A DNA stretch of 64,000 nucleotides from Actinoplanes campanulatus (GCF_014647795.1 NZ_BMPW01000002.1:310001-374000); one strand, 5' to 3'; positions 33,198 through 42,411 are shown, counted from the stretch's first letter. The notes: generated by a model from the letters alone, not told the origin. A program made the numbers and translations.

Positions 33198-34718
33198 GCA
33201 CGGGCCGTCCAGCGCCCGGTCCAGCGCGGCCGGCAGTTCGGCGGCCCGGGTGACCCGCTCGGCCGGGAACCCGAAGCCCCGGGCCAGCGACACCAGATCC
33301 AGCTCCGGCAGGTCCACACCGGGCACCGCCGGGATGCCGATCCGGCGGCCGAGCGCGGACACCGCCTCGTACCGCCGGTTGTTCAGCACCACGACGGTGA
33401 GCGGTGCCCGGCGGCGGGCGGCCGTCCACAGTGCCTGGATCGAATAGAGGCTCGACCCGTCACCGACCACGCAGATCACCCGTTCCCCGGCGATCGCCCG
33501 GCCCACCGCCACCGGCAGCCCCCAGCCGAGCGCCCCGCTGCCGGTGGTCAGGTAGCCGTTCGGCCGGGTGACCGGGATCCGTTCGTGGAACGCGTCCTTG
33601 TGCGACGGCGCCTCCTCGACCAGCACCGCGTCCGGCGGCCGCAGCCGGTCCAGCACACCGAGCACCGCGTCGGCGCCGAGCGGGTCGGTCAGCGGCGGCG
33701 CCGGGGTGCGGGCGCGGACCGGCGGATCGGGGCGGGCGCCCGGCTTCACCAGCCGGGCCAGCTCCTCCACCCCGGCCCGGACCGTGGTGAGCACGCTGGT
33801 CCCGGCGGCCGCCCACGCGGCCGCCGCCGGATCACAGTCCATGTGGAACAGCCGGGCGCCGTCGACGAGGAACGGCCCCTCGCTGTGCACGTGGTAGGTG
33901 AAGACCGGCGCGCCGATCACCAGCACCACGTCGTTGCCGGCGAGCAGCCCGGCGACCGCCGACCGGACCGGCGGCAGGTAGCCGGCGAACAGCGGATGAT
34001 CCTCCGGGAACGCCGCCCGGCTCGGCATCGGCGCCGCCCACACCACCGCCCGGACCGTCTCGGCCAGCACCACCGTGGCGGCCCACGCGCCGTCCTCGTC
34101 GATACCCGGACCGGCCACGATCGCCGGGGCGCGGGCCGCGTCCAGGGCCTCGGCGATCTCCCGCAGCGCCTCCGGGCCGGCCGTGAAGGCCGCCCGCACG
34201 GCACGTCGCGGCACCGGGTCGGCGGGCGCCTCCCAGTCGTCCTCGGGAACGGAGAGGAAGACCGGGCCGCGCGGCGGCGTCATCGCGACGCGGTGCGCCT
34301 CGGCCAGGGCGGTCGGCACGGCCGCGGCACGCTCCGGCTGATGACTCCATTTGACGTACGGGCGGGGAAAGGCGGCCGGCTCGTCCGCGGACAGGAACGG
34401 CCGGGTCGGCAGCATCGCCCGGGTCTGCTGGCCGGCCACCACGACCAGCGGCACCCGGTCCCGGTACGCGTTGAACACCGCACCGAGCGCATGCCCCACC
34501 CCACCCGCCGAATGCAGGCTGACCAGCGCGGCCCGGCCGGTGGCGACCGCGTACCCGGCGGCCGCCCCGACCGCGGACGCCTCCTGCAACGCCAGCACGT
34601 AATCGAAGTCGTCCGGCCAGTCCCGCAGCATCCGCAGCTCGGTCGAGCCCGGATTGCCGAACCAGGTGGTCATCCCGGCGGTCCGGCACACCTCGAAGAA
34701 CGACTCCCGTACCGACAT
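33153..34718 (-). CDS. mdlC: ThDP-dependent decarboxylase, benzoylformate decarboxylase-like
   Basis: 521 residues with the three ThDP-enzyme domains. The N-terminal PYR domain has Glu in LALQEASAVGAAAGYA and FGNPGSTELRM. A central domain follows, then a C-terminal PP domain with the cofactor motif GDGSSLYSIQ...NN (ending VVVLNNRRY). The motifs GNPGSTELPM-like and SLHSAGGVGHA are characteristic of benzoylformate decarboxylase, which turns benzoylformate into benzaldehyde and CO2. Other aromatic 2-oxoacids are possible. Last gene of the importer operon. Its ATG overlaps the permease stop by one base (TGATG), implying it acts on the imported compound. Confidence 0.85.
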   Translation of the reverse strand: MSVRESFFEVCRTAGMTTWFGNPGSTELRMLRDWPDDFDYVLALQEASAVGAAAGYAVATGRAALVSLHSAGGVGHALGAVFNAYRDRVPLVVVAGQQTRAMLPTRPFLSADEPAAFPRPYVKWSHQPERAAAVPTALAEAHRVAMTPPRGPVFLSVPEDDWEAPADPVPRRAVRAAFTAGPEALREIAEALDAARAPAIVAGPGIDEDGAWAATVVLAETVRAVVWAAPMPSRAAFPEDHPLFAGYLPPVRSAVAGLLAGNDVVLVIGAPVFTYHVHSEGPFLVDGARLFHMDCDPAAAAWAAAGTSVLTTVRAGVEELARLVKPGARPDPPVRARTPAPPLTDPLGADAVLGVLDRLRPPDAVLVEEAPSHKDAFHERIPVTRPNGYLTTGSGALGWGLPVAVGRAIAGERVICVVGDGSSLYSIQALWTAARRRAPLTVVVLNNRRYEAVSALGRRIGIPAVPGVDLPELDLVSLARGFGFPAERVTRAAELPAALDRALDGPCLLDVAVSAGAGSLY

Positions 34719-35458
34719 CACGGCTGTCCCCTCCAGAGGAGTCGCTCCACCACCCGCAGGCCCGCGTTGAGCGCGTAGCCCAGGATCCCGAGCAGCGCGA
34801 TCGCCGCCCACACGGTCTCGTAGTCGAACCTGGTCGTCGCCTCCTGCAACCGGAACCCGATGCCGTTCGCCGCACCCGGCTGCAACTCGGAGAAGACCAT
34901 CAGGATCAGCGACAGCGACAGCGCCAGCCGCAGACCGGCGAAGATCTTCGGGAGGCTGGCCGGGACGATGACGTACGCCAGCCGCTCCGGCCCGGTCAGC
35001 CGGAACGCCCGGGCCGTCTCCAGATGCAGCGGCTCCACCCGGCGGGCGCCGTCGGCCGCGTTCAGCAGCACCGGCCACAGCACACTGAACACGATCGACG
35101 CGATCTGCGCGCGCGGCCCGATCGAGAACAGCACCACGAACACCGGCACCAGCGTCGGCGGCGGGATCGCCCGGAAGAACTGCAACACCGGATCCAGCAA
35201 CTGGTACGCCCACCGGGACCGGCCGATCGCCAGCCCGAGGACCGCGCCGGCCAGCGAGCCCAGCACGAACCCAACGCCCAGCCGCAGCATGCTGGGCAGC
35301 ACGTCCTCGGTGCCGACGCCGTCGCGGGCCAGGCCGTACATCTGCCGCACGATCACCGACGGCGGCGGGAAGAACGGATCCGCGGACGCGGCCGCCACCA
35401 CCTGCCAGGCCACCACGCAGGCGGCGAAGAGCAGCCAGCGCTGCGCGAAACCCCTCAT
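34718..35458 (-). CDS. ABC importer permease 2 (SsuC/TauC type)
   Basis: A 246-residue integral membrane protein with about six helices and the BPD-type cytoplasmic loop (ETARAFRLTGPERLAYVIVPASLPKIFAGLRLAL). The ATG at 35458 overlaps the upstream permease stop as ATGA. The in-frame ATG at 35470 is less likely. Two different permeases in one operon suggest a heterodimeric channel with the ATPase at 32415. Confidence 0.87.
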   Translation of the reverse strand: MRGFAQRWLLFAACVVAWQVVAAASADPFFPPPSVIVRQMYGLARDGVGTEDVLPSMLRLGVGFVLGSLAGAVLGLAIGRSRWAYQLLDPVLQFFRAIPPPTLVPVFVVLFSIGPRAQIASIVFSVLWPVLLNAADGARRVEPLHLETARAFRLTGPERLAYVIVPASLPKIFAGLRLALSLSLILMVFSELQPGAANGIGFRLQEATTRFDYETVWAAIALLGILGYALNAGLRVVERLLWRGQP

Positions 35459-36213
35459 CGGTACGCCCACCGGAACAACCGTCGTTCGCCACCGGCCAGC
35501 AGACCGTTCACGGCCAGCCCGATCAGCCCGGCCCAGACCGTCGCGGCCAGCGTGTCGTCGACGCCGCCCGGATAGTTCGCCGCCTGAGCGATGAAGATCC
35601 CGATCCCGGAGCCGAACCCGCCGAACATCTCCGCGGTCACCGCCAGGATCAGGGCCACCGCCGCGGCCATCCGCACCCCGGTCGCCACGAACGGCAGCGT
35701 GGCCGGCAACGACACCCGCAGCAGCACGCTCGCCTCGCCGAACCCGAAGGCCCGCAACGTCTCCTTGGCCAGCGGGTCGACCTCGCGCAGGCCGTACACC
35801 GTGTTGAACAGGATCGGCCAGACCGCCGCGTAGACGATCACCGTGAGCCGCATCCCCAGCCCGGCCCCGAGCATCATCGCGACCAGCGGGATCAGCGCCA
35901 CCGACGGAATCGGCCGGAGGAACTCGACGATCGTGGTGACCGCCCGACCGACCGGCGGCACACTGCCGAGCAGCAGCCCGAGCGGCACCGCCAGGCCGAC
36001 CGCGATCAGCAGCCCCAGCCCCCAGGCGGTCAGCGTGGCCGCCACGTCGGCCCGGAACAGCGGGTCGAGCGCCAGCTCCCCGGCCCGGGTGAGGATCACC
36101 GACGCCGGCGGCAGGAAGTCCCGGTGCACGATCCCGGCCCGGCCGAGCGCCTCGCTCGCCGCCACGACCAGCGCGATCCCGGCGGTGCCGAGGATCAACC
36201 CGGACTTCGTCAA
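35455..36213 (-). CDS. ABC importer permease 1 (SsuC/TauC type)
   Basis: 252 residues, about six membrane helices, with EAA-type loop KETLRAFGFGEASVLLRVSLPATLPFVATGVRM. I chose the TTG at 36213 because it overlaps the binding-protein stop as TTGA, matching the coupled style of the operon. Earlier in-frame codons are out-of-frame binding-protein sequence. Partner of the permease at 34718. Confidence 0.85.
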   Translation of the reverse strand: MTKSGLILGTAGIALVVAASEALGRAGIVHRDFLPPASVILTRAGELALDPLFRADVAATLTAWGLGLLIAVGLAVPLGLLLGSVPPVGRAVTTIVEFLRPIPSVALIPLVAMMLGAGLGMRLTVIVYAAVWPILFNTVYGLREVDPLAKETLRAFGFGEASVLLRVSLPATLPFVATGVRMAAAVALILAVTAEMFGGFGSGIGIFIAQAANYPGGVDDTLAATVWAGLIGLAVNGLLAGGERRLFRWAYR

Positions 36214-37172
36214 GACTGGAACACGATCGTTCCGGCGTCGATCCGGTTGGTCAGCCGCTTCTGCTCGACCATCAGGTCGATCAGACTCTGCACACCGGCC
36301 GGGTCGCTGGTGGTGGCGAAGTGCGGCATGGTCATCACCTTCGCCACCTCCGGGTCGATGCCCCGCGCGTAGGTCGGCAGGATCGCCTCCACCTTCGCCC
36401 GGTCGGTGGCGATCGCGGACGCCTTGCGCAGCGCCCGCTGGAACGCGGCCGCGGTCTTCGGGTTCTCCTTCGTCCACGTCTCCAGCGAGAAGTAGCCGTC
36501 CAGCGGCAGATCGGTGGCCGGAGCCGCGCCGCCGTCCGCGACCATCCGGGCGCCGAGCTTGCGGACCGCGTCGGTGAGGAACGGCTCCTGACTGTGGATC
36601 GCGTCCAGGTCGCCCTTCTGCAGGGCGGCCGCCATCTGCGGGAACACCACCTGCCGGTAGTCGATCCTCGACGGGTCGGCCCCGCTCTGCCCGGCGATCG
36701 CGTCGAAGGTGATCGCCTGGATGTTGTTGAGCACGTGCACCGACAGGCTGTGCCCCTCCAGCCCCTTGACGTCGGTGATCGGCGACTCCGGCATCACCAG
36801 CACGCCCATGAACTTCGGCGTGAGCCGGGTCCCCTCGGCCACCAGGTTGATCCGCAGGTCACCCTTGTCGTGCCCGAACAGCATCGACGCGTTGTTGGCG
36901 AAGACGATGTCCACATCCCCGGTCTTCAGCGCCGGGTACGCCTGCGTGCTCTGCTGCACCGGCTGCGTCCGCACGGTCAGCCCCTCGGCCTCGAAGAGCT
37001 TCTCCCGCACGGCGATGTAGTACGGCGCGTTCACCACCAGCGACAACATCGCCACGTTGATGGTCGGCCGCTCCAGCCCGCCCCCACCTTGCCGGGGCGC
37101 GGGATCACCCCCGCAGGCACTCAGCAGGGCGAGAACGAGCGGGATGCCGAGCAACTTCCGGAACCGGCCCAT
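36210..37172 (-). CDS. ABC importer substrate-binding lipoprotein (NMT1/SsuA-like)
   Basis: 320 residues. Signal peptide with lipobox LLSAC (Cys about 20), then an NMT1/SsuA-type periplasmic binding fold (NAPYYIAVREKLFEAEGLTV, KTGDVDIVFANNASML, DLDAIHSQEPFLTDAV). First gene of an operon binding protein-permease-permease-decarboxylase. The ligand is not readable. The downstream benzoylformate decarboxylase-like gene suggests an aromatic acid. TATATG lies about 15 bp before the ATG and may be a -10 element. Confidence 0.87.
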   Translation of the reverse strand: MGRFRKLLGIPLVLALLSACGGDPAPRQGGGGLERPTINVAMLSLVVNAPYYIAVREKLFEAEGLTVRTQPVQQSTQAYPALKTGDVDIVFANNASMLFGHDKGDLRINLVAEGTRLTPKFMGVLVMPESPITDVKGLEGHSLSVHVLNNIQAITFDAIAGQSGADPSRIDYRQVVFPQMAAALQKGDLDAIHSQEPFLTDAVRKLGARMVADGGAAPATDLPLDGYFSLETWTKENPKTAAAFQRALRKASAIATDRAKVEAILPTYARGIDPEVAKVMTMPHFATTSDPAGVQSLIDLMVEQKRLTNRIDAGTIVFQS

Positions 37173-37291
37173 CCCCGCACCATATAGCAGATTGTCGATC
37201 TATGCCCCGCCTCGGCCCCACCCCGCCGAGCCCGGCCCGAAAGCCCCGGCCGGCCACCTTGCCCGCCCCGCACGCGTGGGGAAGCGGTGCG

Positions 37292-37323
37292 CCGTCCAGC
37301 CGGTGCGGAGACCGGCTGGACGG
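37292..37323 (-). terminator. Perfect 13-bp hairpin after the CBS protein gene
   Basis: CCGTCCAGCCGGT and ACCGGCTGGACGG pair around GCGGAG, 17 bp past the stop codon at 37340 on the minus strand. A strong GC stem without a T-run, typical of actinobacterial terminators. Confidence 0.6.
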
Positions 37324-37339
37324 GATGGGGTGGCCCGGG

Positions 37340-38644
37340 TCAGACCTGGGCCTGTTCCTCGCTGCGGTGGTCGGTGAGGGAGCGCAGCCGCAGCCTGGTG
37401 ATCGCGCGGCCGGTGATCTCGACGACCTCGGCGGTGTGGCCGTCGATGCGGACGGTCTCGCCGGGGACGGTGGGGATGTGGCCGAGGCGGGCCAGGATCA
37501 TGCCGGCCACCGTGGTGTAGTCGCCGGCGTCGGTCTCCTCGATCTCGACGCCGATGTCCGGCAGGTCGTGGATCGGGAAGGTGCCGGGCAGCAGCATGGC
37601 GCCGTCGTCCTCGTGGATCACCGACTGCACGTCGCGGTCGGTCTCGTCGTAGATCTCGCCGACCACCTCCTCGACGAGGTCCTCCATGGTGACGATGCCG
37701 TCGATGGCGCCGCGCTCGTCGACGACCATGGCGAACTGCTGCCGCTGGAGGCGTAGCTGGCGCATGGCGTCGGACACCTTCAGCGTCTCGGGCAGGAACA
37801 GCGGGGTGAACATGTGATCGCTGACCGATCCGTCGGCGGCGATCAGGTCGCGCAGATGGACCACGCCGAGCACGTCGTCGAGACCCATCGGGCCGGTCAC
37901 CGGCGCCCGCGAGTGCCCGGCCTCGACGAGGCGGGCCAGGCCTTCGGTGGCGGGCAGGCCGGCCGGGAGGATCAGCACGTCCCGGCGCGGGACGAGGATC
38001 TCCCGCAGGATGCGGTCGGCGATCTCGAAGGCGCCGCTGATGATGGTGCGCTGCTCGGCGGTGATGTCCTGCTGGGCGGCGACCATGTCGCGGATCTCCT
38101 CGGTGCTCACCTCCTCGCGGCCGGCGGACGGGTCGCCGCCGGCGAGGCGGACGACCAGGTCGGTGGATTTGCCGAGCAGCCAGACGACCGGCCGGGAGAG
38201 GGTGGCCAGTATGTCGAGCGGCCGGGCCACCAGCATCGCCCAGCCTTCGGCGCGCTGCATGGCGATGCGTTTGGGCGCGAGCTCGCCGACGACCAGGGTG
38301 AAGAACGTCAGGACGATGGTGACCAGGATGATCGACACCGGTTCGGCGGCGCCGCCGAGGAAGCTCAGCGGCTCGATGAGCGGCTGCGCCAGCGACACGG
38401 CCGCGGCCGCGGAGGCGAGGAAACCCGCCAGGGTGATCCCGATCTGGATGGTGGCGAGGAACCGGTTCGGGTCCCGCGCCAGCTTGGCGAGGGTCCGTCC
38501 GGTGCGTGACTGCTTCTCGAGACGCTGCAACTGGCTCTCCCGCAGCGAGATGAGCGCCATCTCGCTTCCTGAGAACGCCGCGTTGAGCAGCACCAGCACC
38601 ACGACGAGGACGACTTGCCAGCCGTATCCGCCCACGGCGGACAT
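37340..38644 (-). CDS. CNNM/CorC-type membrane protein with CBS pair
   Basis: 434 residues. An N-terminal DUF21/CNNM transmembrane domain (~1-200; LNAAFSGSEMALISLRESQL, LVVGELAPKRIAMQRAE), two CBS domains (~215-345; ILVPRRDVLILP, IDGIVTMEDLVEEVVGEI) and a C-terminal CorC_HlyC domain. Family members handle Mg2+/Co2+ efflux or ion sensing; older annotation says hemolysin-like. The ATG at 38644 follows AAGGAG. Longer in-frame starts lack a ribosome site. Confidence 0.88.
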   Translation of the reverse strand: MSAVGGYGWQVVLVVVLVLLNAAFSGSEMALISLRESQLQRLEKQSRTGRTLAKLARDPNRFLATIQIGITLAGFLASAAAAVSLAQPLIEPLSFLGGAAEPVSIILVTIVLTFFTLVVGELAPKRIAMQRAEGWAMLVARPLDILATLSRPVVWLLGKSTDLVVRLAGGDPSAGREEVSTEEIRDMVAAQQDITAEQRTIISGAFEIADRILREILVPRRDVLILPAGLPATEGLARLVEAGHSRAPVTGPMGLDDVLGVVHLRDLIAADGSVSDHMFTPLFLPETLKVSDAMRQLRLQRQQFAMVVDERGAIDGIVTMEDLVEEVVGEIYDETDRDVQSVIHEDDGAMLLPGTFPIHDLPDIGVEIEETDAGDYTTVAGMILARLGHIPTVPGETVRIDGHTAEVVEITGRAITRLRLRSLTDHRSEEQAQV

Positions 38645-38817
38645 CAACTCCTTCACGAAGAGGCGAAGGTCCCAGGCTATCCGGAGACCCTGAGAACATT
38701 CCCAGCGAGATCGGGCGTTAAGCGGAACTATTGCACCCTTTTGCGCCGGTACGTCCGAGGCGTCCCGCGACCGCAATAGCCAAGATCACATTCCGGGGCA
38801 ATGTCCGATTGTTTTCC

Positions 38818-38846
38818 TTGACTACCGCGGAGGCCGGGTGTCGAAT
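38818..38846 (+). promoter_or_regulatory. Candidate promoter giving a leaderless DUF2278 transcript
   Basis: TTGACT (38818-38823), 17-bp spacer, TCGAAT (38841-38846). The expected start site falls at the ATG at 38854, which has no ribosome-binding site in front of it. Leaderless mRNAs are common in actinobacteria. Confidence 0.3.
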
Positions 38847-38853
38847 CCGGTTC

Positions 38854-39867
38854 ATGCCGCTGAAGAGATACGGGGTATTGCGCGCCGCCGTCGTCGACCG
38901 CCGCGTGGAGACCACCGGAACGCCGCATTATCAGATTCATCTTCGGGCGGCCGGGACGGATTTCCGGGCGGCTGTCAACGTGCGTTCCCAGCAGAGCCCG
39001 CCCGACCTGCTCTACCTGGGCGTCGACGACTTCCGGCACCCGATCCTGGACCGGGTTCGCGCATTTCCGGACGGCTTCACCGAGATCGAGAGCCGGCCCG
39101 GCACGGCGGCGATCGACTACATTCGCGGAAATCTTTTCGACCGGACCGTGATGCGCCCGGTTCCGACCGCGGCGCCCGGGCCCGATAATGATCTCGGCGA
39201 TTTTCTCGATCATCATGTGCGGCGGGCGCTGGGTGACCTGGACGCCCGGGCGTACGTTTTCGGTGAGGCCTGGGGACCGGAGCCGAAGGCCGACAAGGTG
39301 TTCGGTTTCCGGCCCGGCAACGGCATCCACGACGTGCACATGAACCAGGGCAACAACGGCCGGTTCGCCGGTGACGACGGCGTCTTCCAGGACGGCGCGC
39401 TGCTGCTGCACTTCCCGGCGGCCGACGACTGGGTGGCGATCTTCCTGGCCTTCCAGTCGCAGGCCTGGCACACCGACGACATCACCGGCCACCGGCTGCC
39501 GGGGATCCCGTCGCCGGGCCCGGCGCCCGCCCCGTCGCCGGAGGAGCCCGACCACCTCGTCCGGATCGTCGCGGCGCTGGTCAACCCGCCCGGCCCGGCG
39601 CCCGAGCCGGAGAGCGTGACGCTGCTGAACACCACGCCGCGGGAGATCGACCTGGCCGGCTGGTCGCTGGCCGACCGGGCCGGGGCCCGGCATCCGCTGA
39701 GCGGCCGGCTGGCGGCCGGAGCGGTGATCCAGGTCGGGGTGGCGCCGGCCCAGCTCGGCAACGGGGGCGGCACGCTCACCCTGCTGGACGGTCGCGGGCT
39801 CAAGGTGGACGGCGTGGCCTGGACCGGCGATCAGGGCCGGCGCGAGGGCTGGACGGTCGTCTTCTAG
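38854..39867 (+). CDS. DUF2278 protein with C-terminal lamin-tail domain
   Basis: 337 residues. The N-terminal ~210 form a DUF2278 domain (MPLKRYGVLRAAVVDRR, TPHYQIHLRAAGTDFRAAVNV, GIHDVHMNQGN, DGALLLHF). A Pro-rich linker leads to a C-terminal beta-sandwich of lamin-tail type (VTLLNTTPREIDLAGWSLADRAG, LDGRGLKVDGVAWT). No signal peptide. The biochemical function of DUF2278 is unknown; LTD modules usually bind ligands or nucleic acid. The local base composition is slightly AT-richer at the 5' end. Confidence 0.82.
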   Translation: MPLKRYGVLRAAVVDRRVETTGTPHYQIHLRAAGTDFRAAVNVRSQQSPPDLLYLGVDDFRHPILDRVRAFPDGFTEIESRPGTAAIDYIRGNLFDRTVMRPVPTAAPGPDNDLGDFLDHHVRRALGDLDARAYVFGEAWGPEPKADKVFGFRPGNGIHDVHMNQGNNGRFAGDDGVFQDGALLLHFPAADDWVAIFLAFQSQAWHTDDITGHRLPGIPSPGPAPAPSPEEPDHLVRIVAALVNPPGPAPEPESVTLLNTTPREIDLAGWSLADRAGARHPLSGRLAAGAVIQVGVAPAQLGNGGGTLTLLDGRGLKVDGVAWTGDQGRREGWTVVF

Positions 39868-39921
39868 AGAAATCGTGGTCCGGCTCGTGCCGACCGGTCG
39901 CCCGCGCTCGCCCGAGGGCGG

Positions 39922-39957
39922 GTGGGCGCACACGGCGGCGGTGTCGTGTGCGCCCAC
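39922..39957. terminator. Perfect 13-bp hairpin after the DUF2278 gene
   Basis: GTGGGCGCACACG (39922-39934) pairs with CGTGTGCGCCCAC (39945-39957) around a 10-nt loop, 55 bp past the stop. The loop-side string GGTGTCGTGTGCG also occurs at 5420-5432 in another intergenic region. The remaining sequence to 40064 shows no gene. Confidence 0.6.
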
Positions 39958-40064
39958 ATGGCATATAGCCTGCCTGGCCACCCACGTTGCGGCTTTCGTG
40001 TGCGCTCACCTCCGAAAGCCCCGGGTCGGCCGGAACTCCCCGTGAACGTGTGGAACGGGTCCGC

Positions 40065-40631
40065 TCAGTCCGGTAGGAAGACGCCGTCGAGCATCAGGCT
40101 GACGGCGCGGTCCGCGGCGGTGCGGGCGGCCGTCGCGTCGCCCGTGGCCTCCACGACGCTCTGCACCATGGTGAAGAGCAGGGTCAGGTCGGCCGGGGTG
40201 AGGTCGGCGCGGACGTGCCCGTGCTCGCGGGCCTGGCGCATCGGTGTGGCGAAGGCGGCGATCAGGCGCCGCATGTAGCGCTGCTGGGTGCCGACGTCGA
40301 ACCGGCGGGCCAGCCGGATCAGGCCGCGCATCTCGATCTGTGAGTGCAGCACCTCGCGGAGCAGGTCGCGGAAACCGGCCGGGTGTGTGGAGTGGGTGTT
40401 GACCCGGGCCTCTAGGATCTCCAGTTGATAGGCGATGACCGCGACGGTCAGCGCGGTGCGGTCCGGGAAGTGCCGGTAGAGGGTGGCCTGTCCGATTCCG
40501 GCCCGGCGGGCGATCTCCGGCATCAGGGCGCCCGGTTCGTCGCGGGCCAGCACGGCGCTCGCGGCCTTGAGAATGGCCGCACGGTTGCGCTGGGCGTCGC
40601 GGCGACGCGCTGTCGGGGTTCCGTAGATCAC
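40065..40631 (-). CDS. TetR family regulator divergent from a secreted hydrolase
   Basis: 188 residues. HTH at ~10-60 (RDAQRNRAAILKAASAVLAR...EIARRAGIGQATLYRHFPDR) and a helical C-terminal domain resembling the SBP-domain/TetR_C-type regulators of actinobacteria. A palindrome lies just upstream of its start, next to the divergent hydrolase gene at 40756, so that gene is its likely target along with itself. Confidence 0.87.
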   Translation of the reverse strand: MIYGTPTARRRDAQRNRAAILKAASAVLARDEPGALMPEIARRAGIGQATLYRHFPDRTALTVAVIAYQLEILEARVNTHSTHPAGFRDLLREVLHSQIEMRGLIRLARRFDVGTQQRYMRRLIAAFATPMRQAREHGHVRADLTPADLTLLFTMVQSVVEATGDATAARTAADRAVSLMLDGVFLPD

Positions 40632-40659
40632 TCGCGCCCCCCTTGCTACCGACCAGTTA

Positions 40660-40677
40660 CGTTACTAGCCGGTAACG
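40660..40677. promoter_or_regulatory. Candidate TetR operator CGTTAC-N6-GTAACG
   Basis: Perfect 6-bp arms around TAGCCG in the 124-bp divergent gap. A further half-site-like GTTAC lies just before it (40656-40660). It lies 28 bp upstream of the tetR start. Confidence 0.55.
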
Positions 40678-40755
40678 AGAATGTCACCATCTTCAAATTC
40701 TCGGAACCGGTTTCTACGCTGCCGCCACGTTCGCTCCGACCATCGAGGAGTGTTG

Positions 40756-42318
40756 ATGGCGCTTCGTCGTCTGATCACGTTGTTCACCGCGTTCGCTCTG
40801 GTTGCGTCCACTTCGGTCATCACGTCGCCAGCCCACGCCGCCGTGGCTACGACCGGTTTCAGCGCCGTCGACATCGCCGGTGACGGCGGCGTCGTCCTCA
40901 AGGCCAACGTCATCGCGCCCTCGGCGGCCGGGCGGCACCCGGCCGTGATCCTGCCGTCCAGTTGGGGCCTCAACGATCTGGAGTACCTGGCGCAGGCCCG
41001 GGTGCTCGCCGGCCGCGGCTACGTCGTCGTGTCGTACACGCCGCGCGGGTGGTGGCTGTCCGGCGGCGAGATCGACACCGCCGGGCCGAAGGACATGGCC
41101 GATCTGTCCAGGGTGGTCGACTGGACGATGGCGAACACCGCCGCCGACCCGGCCCGGATCGGGGCGGCCGGCATCTCGTACGGGGCCGGGATCAGTCTGC
41201 TCGGCGCCGCCTTCGACAGCCGGATCCGTGCGGTCGGGGTGCTCTCCGGCTGGACCGATCTGGCCTACTCGCTGTACGCCGACTCGACCCGGCACCGGCA
41301 GTCGGCCGGCCTGCTGGAACTGGCCGCGCAGATCGTCGGCAAGCCGAGCGCCGAGCTGACCACCATGCTGGGCAGGTTCAACGGCAACCAGGACGTCGCC
41401 TCGGTGATGGCCTGGGCGAAGGTGCGCTCGGCGGCCACCTACATCGACGCGATCAACGCGAACCGGCCGGCCGTGCTGATCGCCAACGGCTGGGGCGACA
41501 CCTTCTTCCCGCCGAACCAGCTGGTCGACTTCTACGGCAAGCTGACCACCCCGAAGCGGCTCGAACTGCGGCCCGGCGACCACGCGATCGCCGAGCTGTC
41601 CGGCGTGCTGGGCCTGCCCAACGACGTCTGGACCAGCCTCTACTCCTGGCTCGACGAGCACCTGGCGACCGGGGCGACGCGGGCGAACCCGATCTACCTG
41701 AAGCCGCTGAACGCCTCCGGCGAGACGTACCCGAGCTGGTCGGCGCAGACCACCTCGACGGTCCGCCACGGCCTCGGCCGGATCCGCACGCTCGACGGGA
41801 CCGGCCTGCTCGGCGGCGCGGTCAGCAGCGGCTGGACCAAGCAGATCCCCACCGACGAGGACACGGTCGCCTGCGGCGGCGTCGTGCTGCTCACCAACGG
41901 CGCGGCCGCGATCACCGGCGAACAGCCGGAGATCTGGTTGCCGTTCGTGGACCGTGGCGAGGCCGGCGTCTGGGCGGCCGAGCGGCCGTCGACGGTGCAG
42001 CGGATCCGCGGGGTGCCGAAGCTGCACCTGGAACTGTCCGGCACCGAGGCCCGGGGCACCGTGGTCGCCTACCTCTACGACCTGGACGCGATCGGCAACG
42101 CCAAGCTGATCACCCACGCCCCGGCCACCTGGCTGACCGGCGCGGCCGGCGCCCGCAGCATCGACCTGAAGCTGCCGGCCGCCGCCTACGACGTGCCGGC
42201 CGGGCACTCGCTGACCCTCGTGGTGGACACCGTCGACCCGCTCTACTACGACGAGAACGCCGCCGGCGACTCGATCACCATCGGCGGCGGGTCCTACCTG
42301 GACGTGCCGATCGGCTGA
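40756..42318 (+). CDS. Secreted S15/CocE-type serine hydrolase
   Basis: 520 residues. Sec signal peptide 1-28 (ITSPAHA-A), then an alpha/beta-hydrolase domain with nucleophile Ser141 in GISYGAG, Asp in NGWGDTFFPPNQ and His in GDHAIAE, plus a C-terminal jelly-roll-like domain (LHLELSGTEARGTVVAYLYDL). This layout fits the X-Pro dipeptidyl-peptidase/CocE/NonD family, which cleaves peptides or esters outside the cell. ATG 40756 follows GAGGAG. Controlled probably by the adjacent TetR. Confidence 0.85.
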   Translation: MALRRLITLFTAFALVASTSVITSPAHAAVATTGFSAVDIAGDGGVVLKANVIAPSAAGRHPAVILPSSWGLNDLEYLAQARVLAGRGYVVVSYTPRGWWLSGGEIDTAGPKDMADLSRVVDWTMANTAADPARIGAAGISYGAGISLLGAAFDSRIRAVGVLSGWTDLAYSLYADSTRHRQSAGLLELAAQIVGKPSAELTTMLGRFNGNQDVASVMAWAKVRSAATYIDAINANRPAVLIANGWGDTFFPPNQLVDFYGKLTTPKRLELRPGDHAIAELSGVLGLPNDVWTSLYSWLDEHLATGATRANPIYLKPLNASGETYPSWSAQTTSTVRHGLGRIRTLDGTGLLGGAVSSGWTKQIPTDEDTVACGGVVLLTNGAAAITGEQPEIWLPFVDRGEAGVWAAERPSTVQRIRGVPKLHLELSGTEARGTVVAYLYDLDAIGNAKLITHAPATWLTGAAGARSIDLKLPAAAYDVPAGHSLTLVVDTVDPLYYDENAAGDSITIGGGSYLDVPIG

Positions 42319-42329
42319 CCGGACCACGG

Positions 42330-42365
42330 GTATGGATCACCGGCGGCCCGGCCGGTGATCCATAC
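42330..42365 (+). terminator. Perfect 15-bp hairpin after the hydrolase gene
   Basis: GTATGGATCACCGGC pairs completely with GCCGGTGATCCATAC around GGCCCG, 11 bp after the stop. Long and without T-run. The nearest downstream gene (42412) starts 46 bp later. Confidence 0.65.
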
Positions 42366-42411
42366 TCGGCGGTCCTCCACGGGGCCTGGCCGGCCGCGCG
42401 ACAATCCGGCC

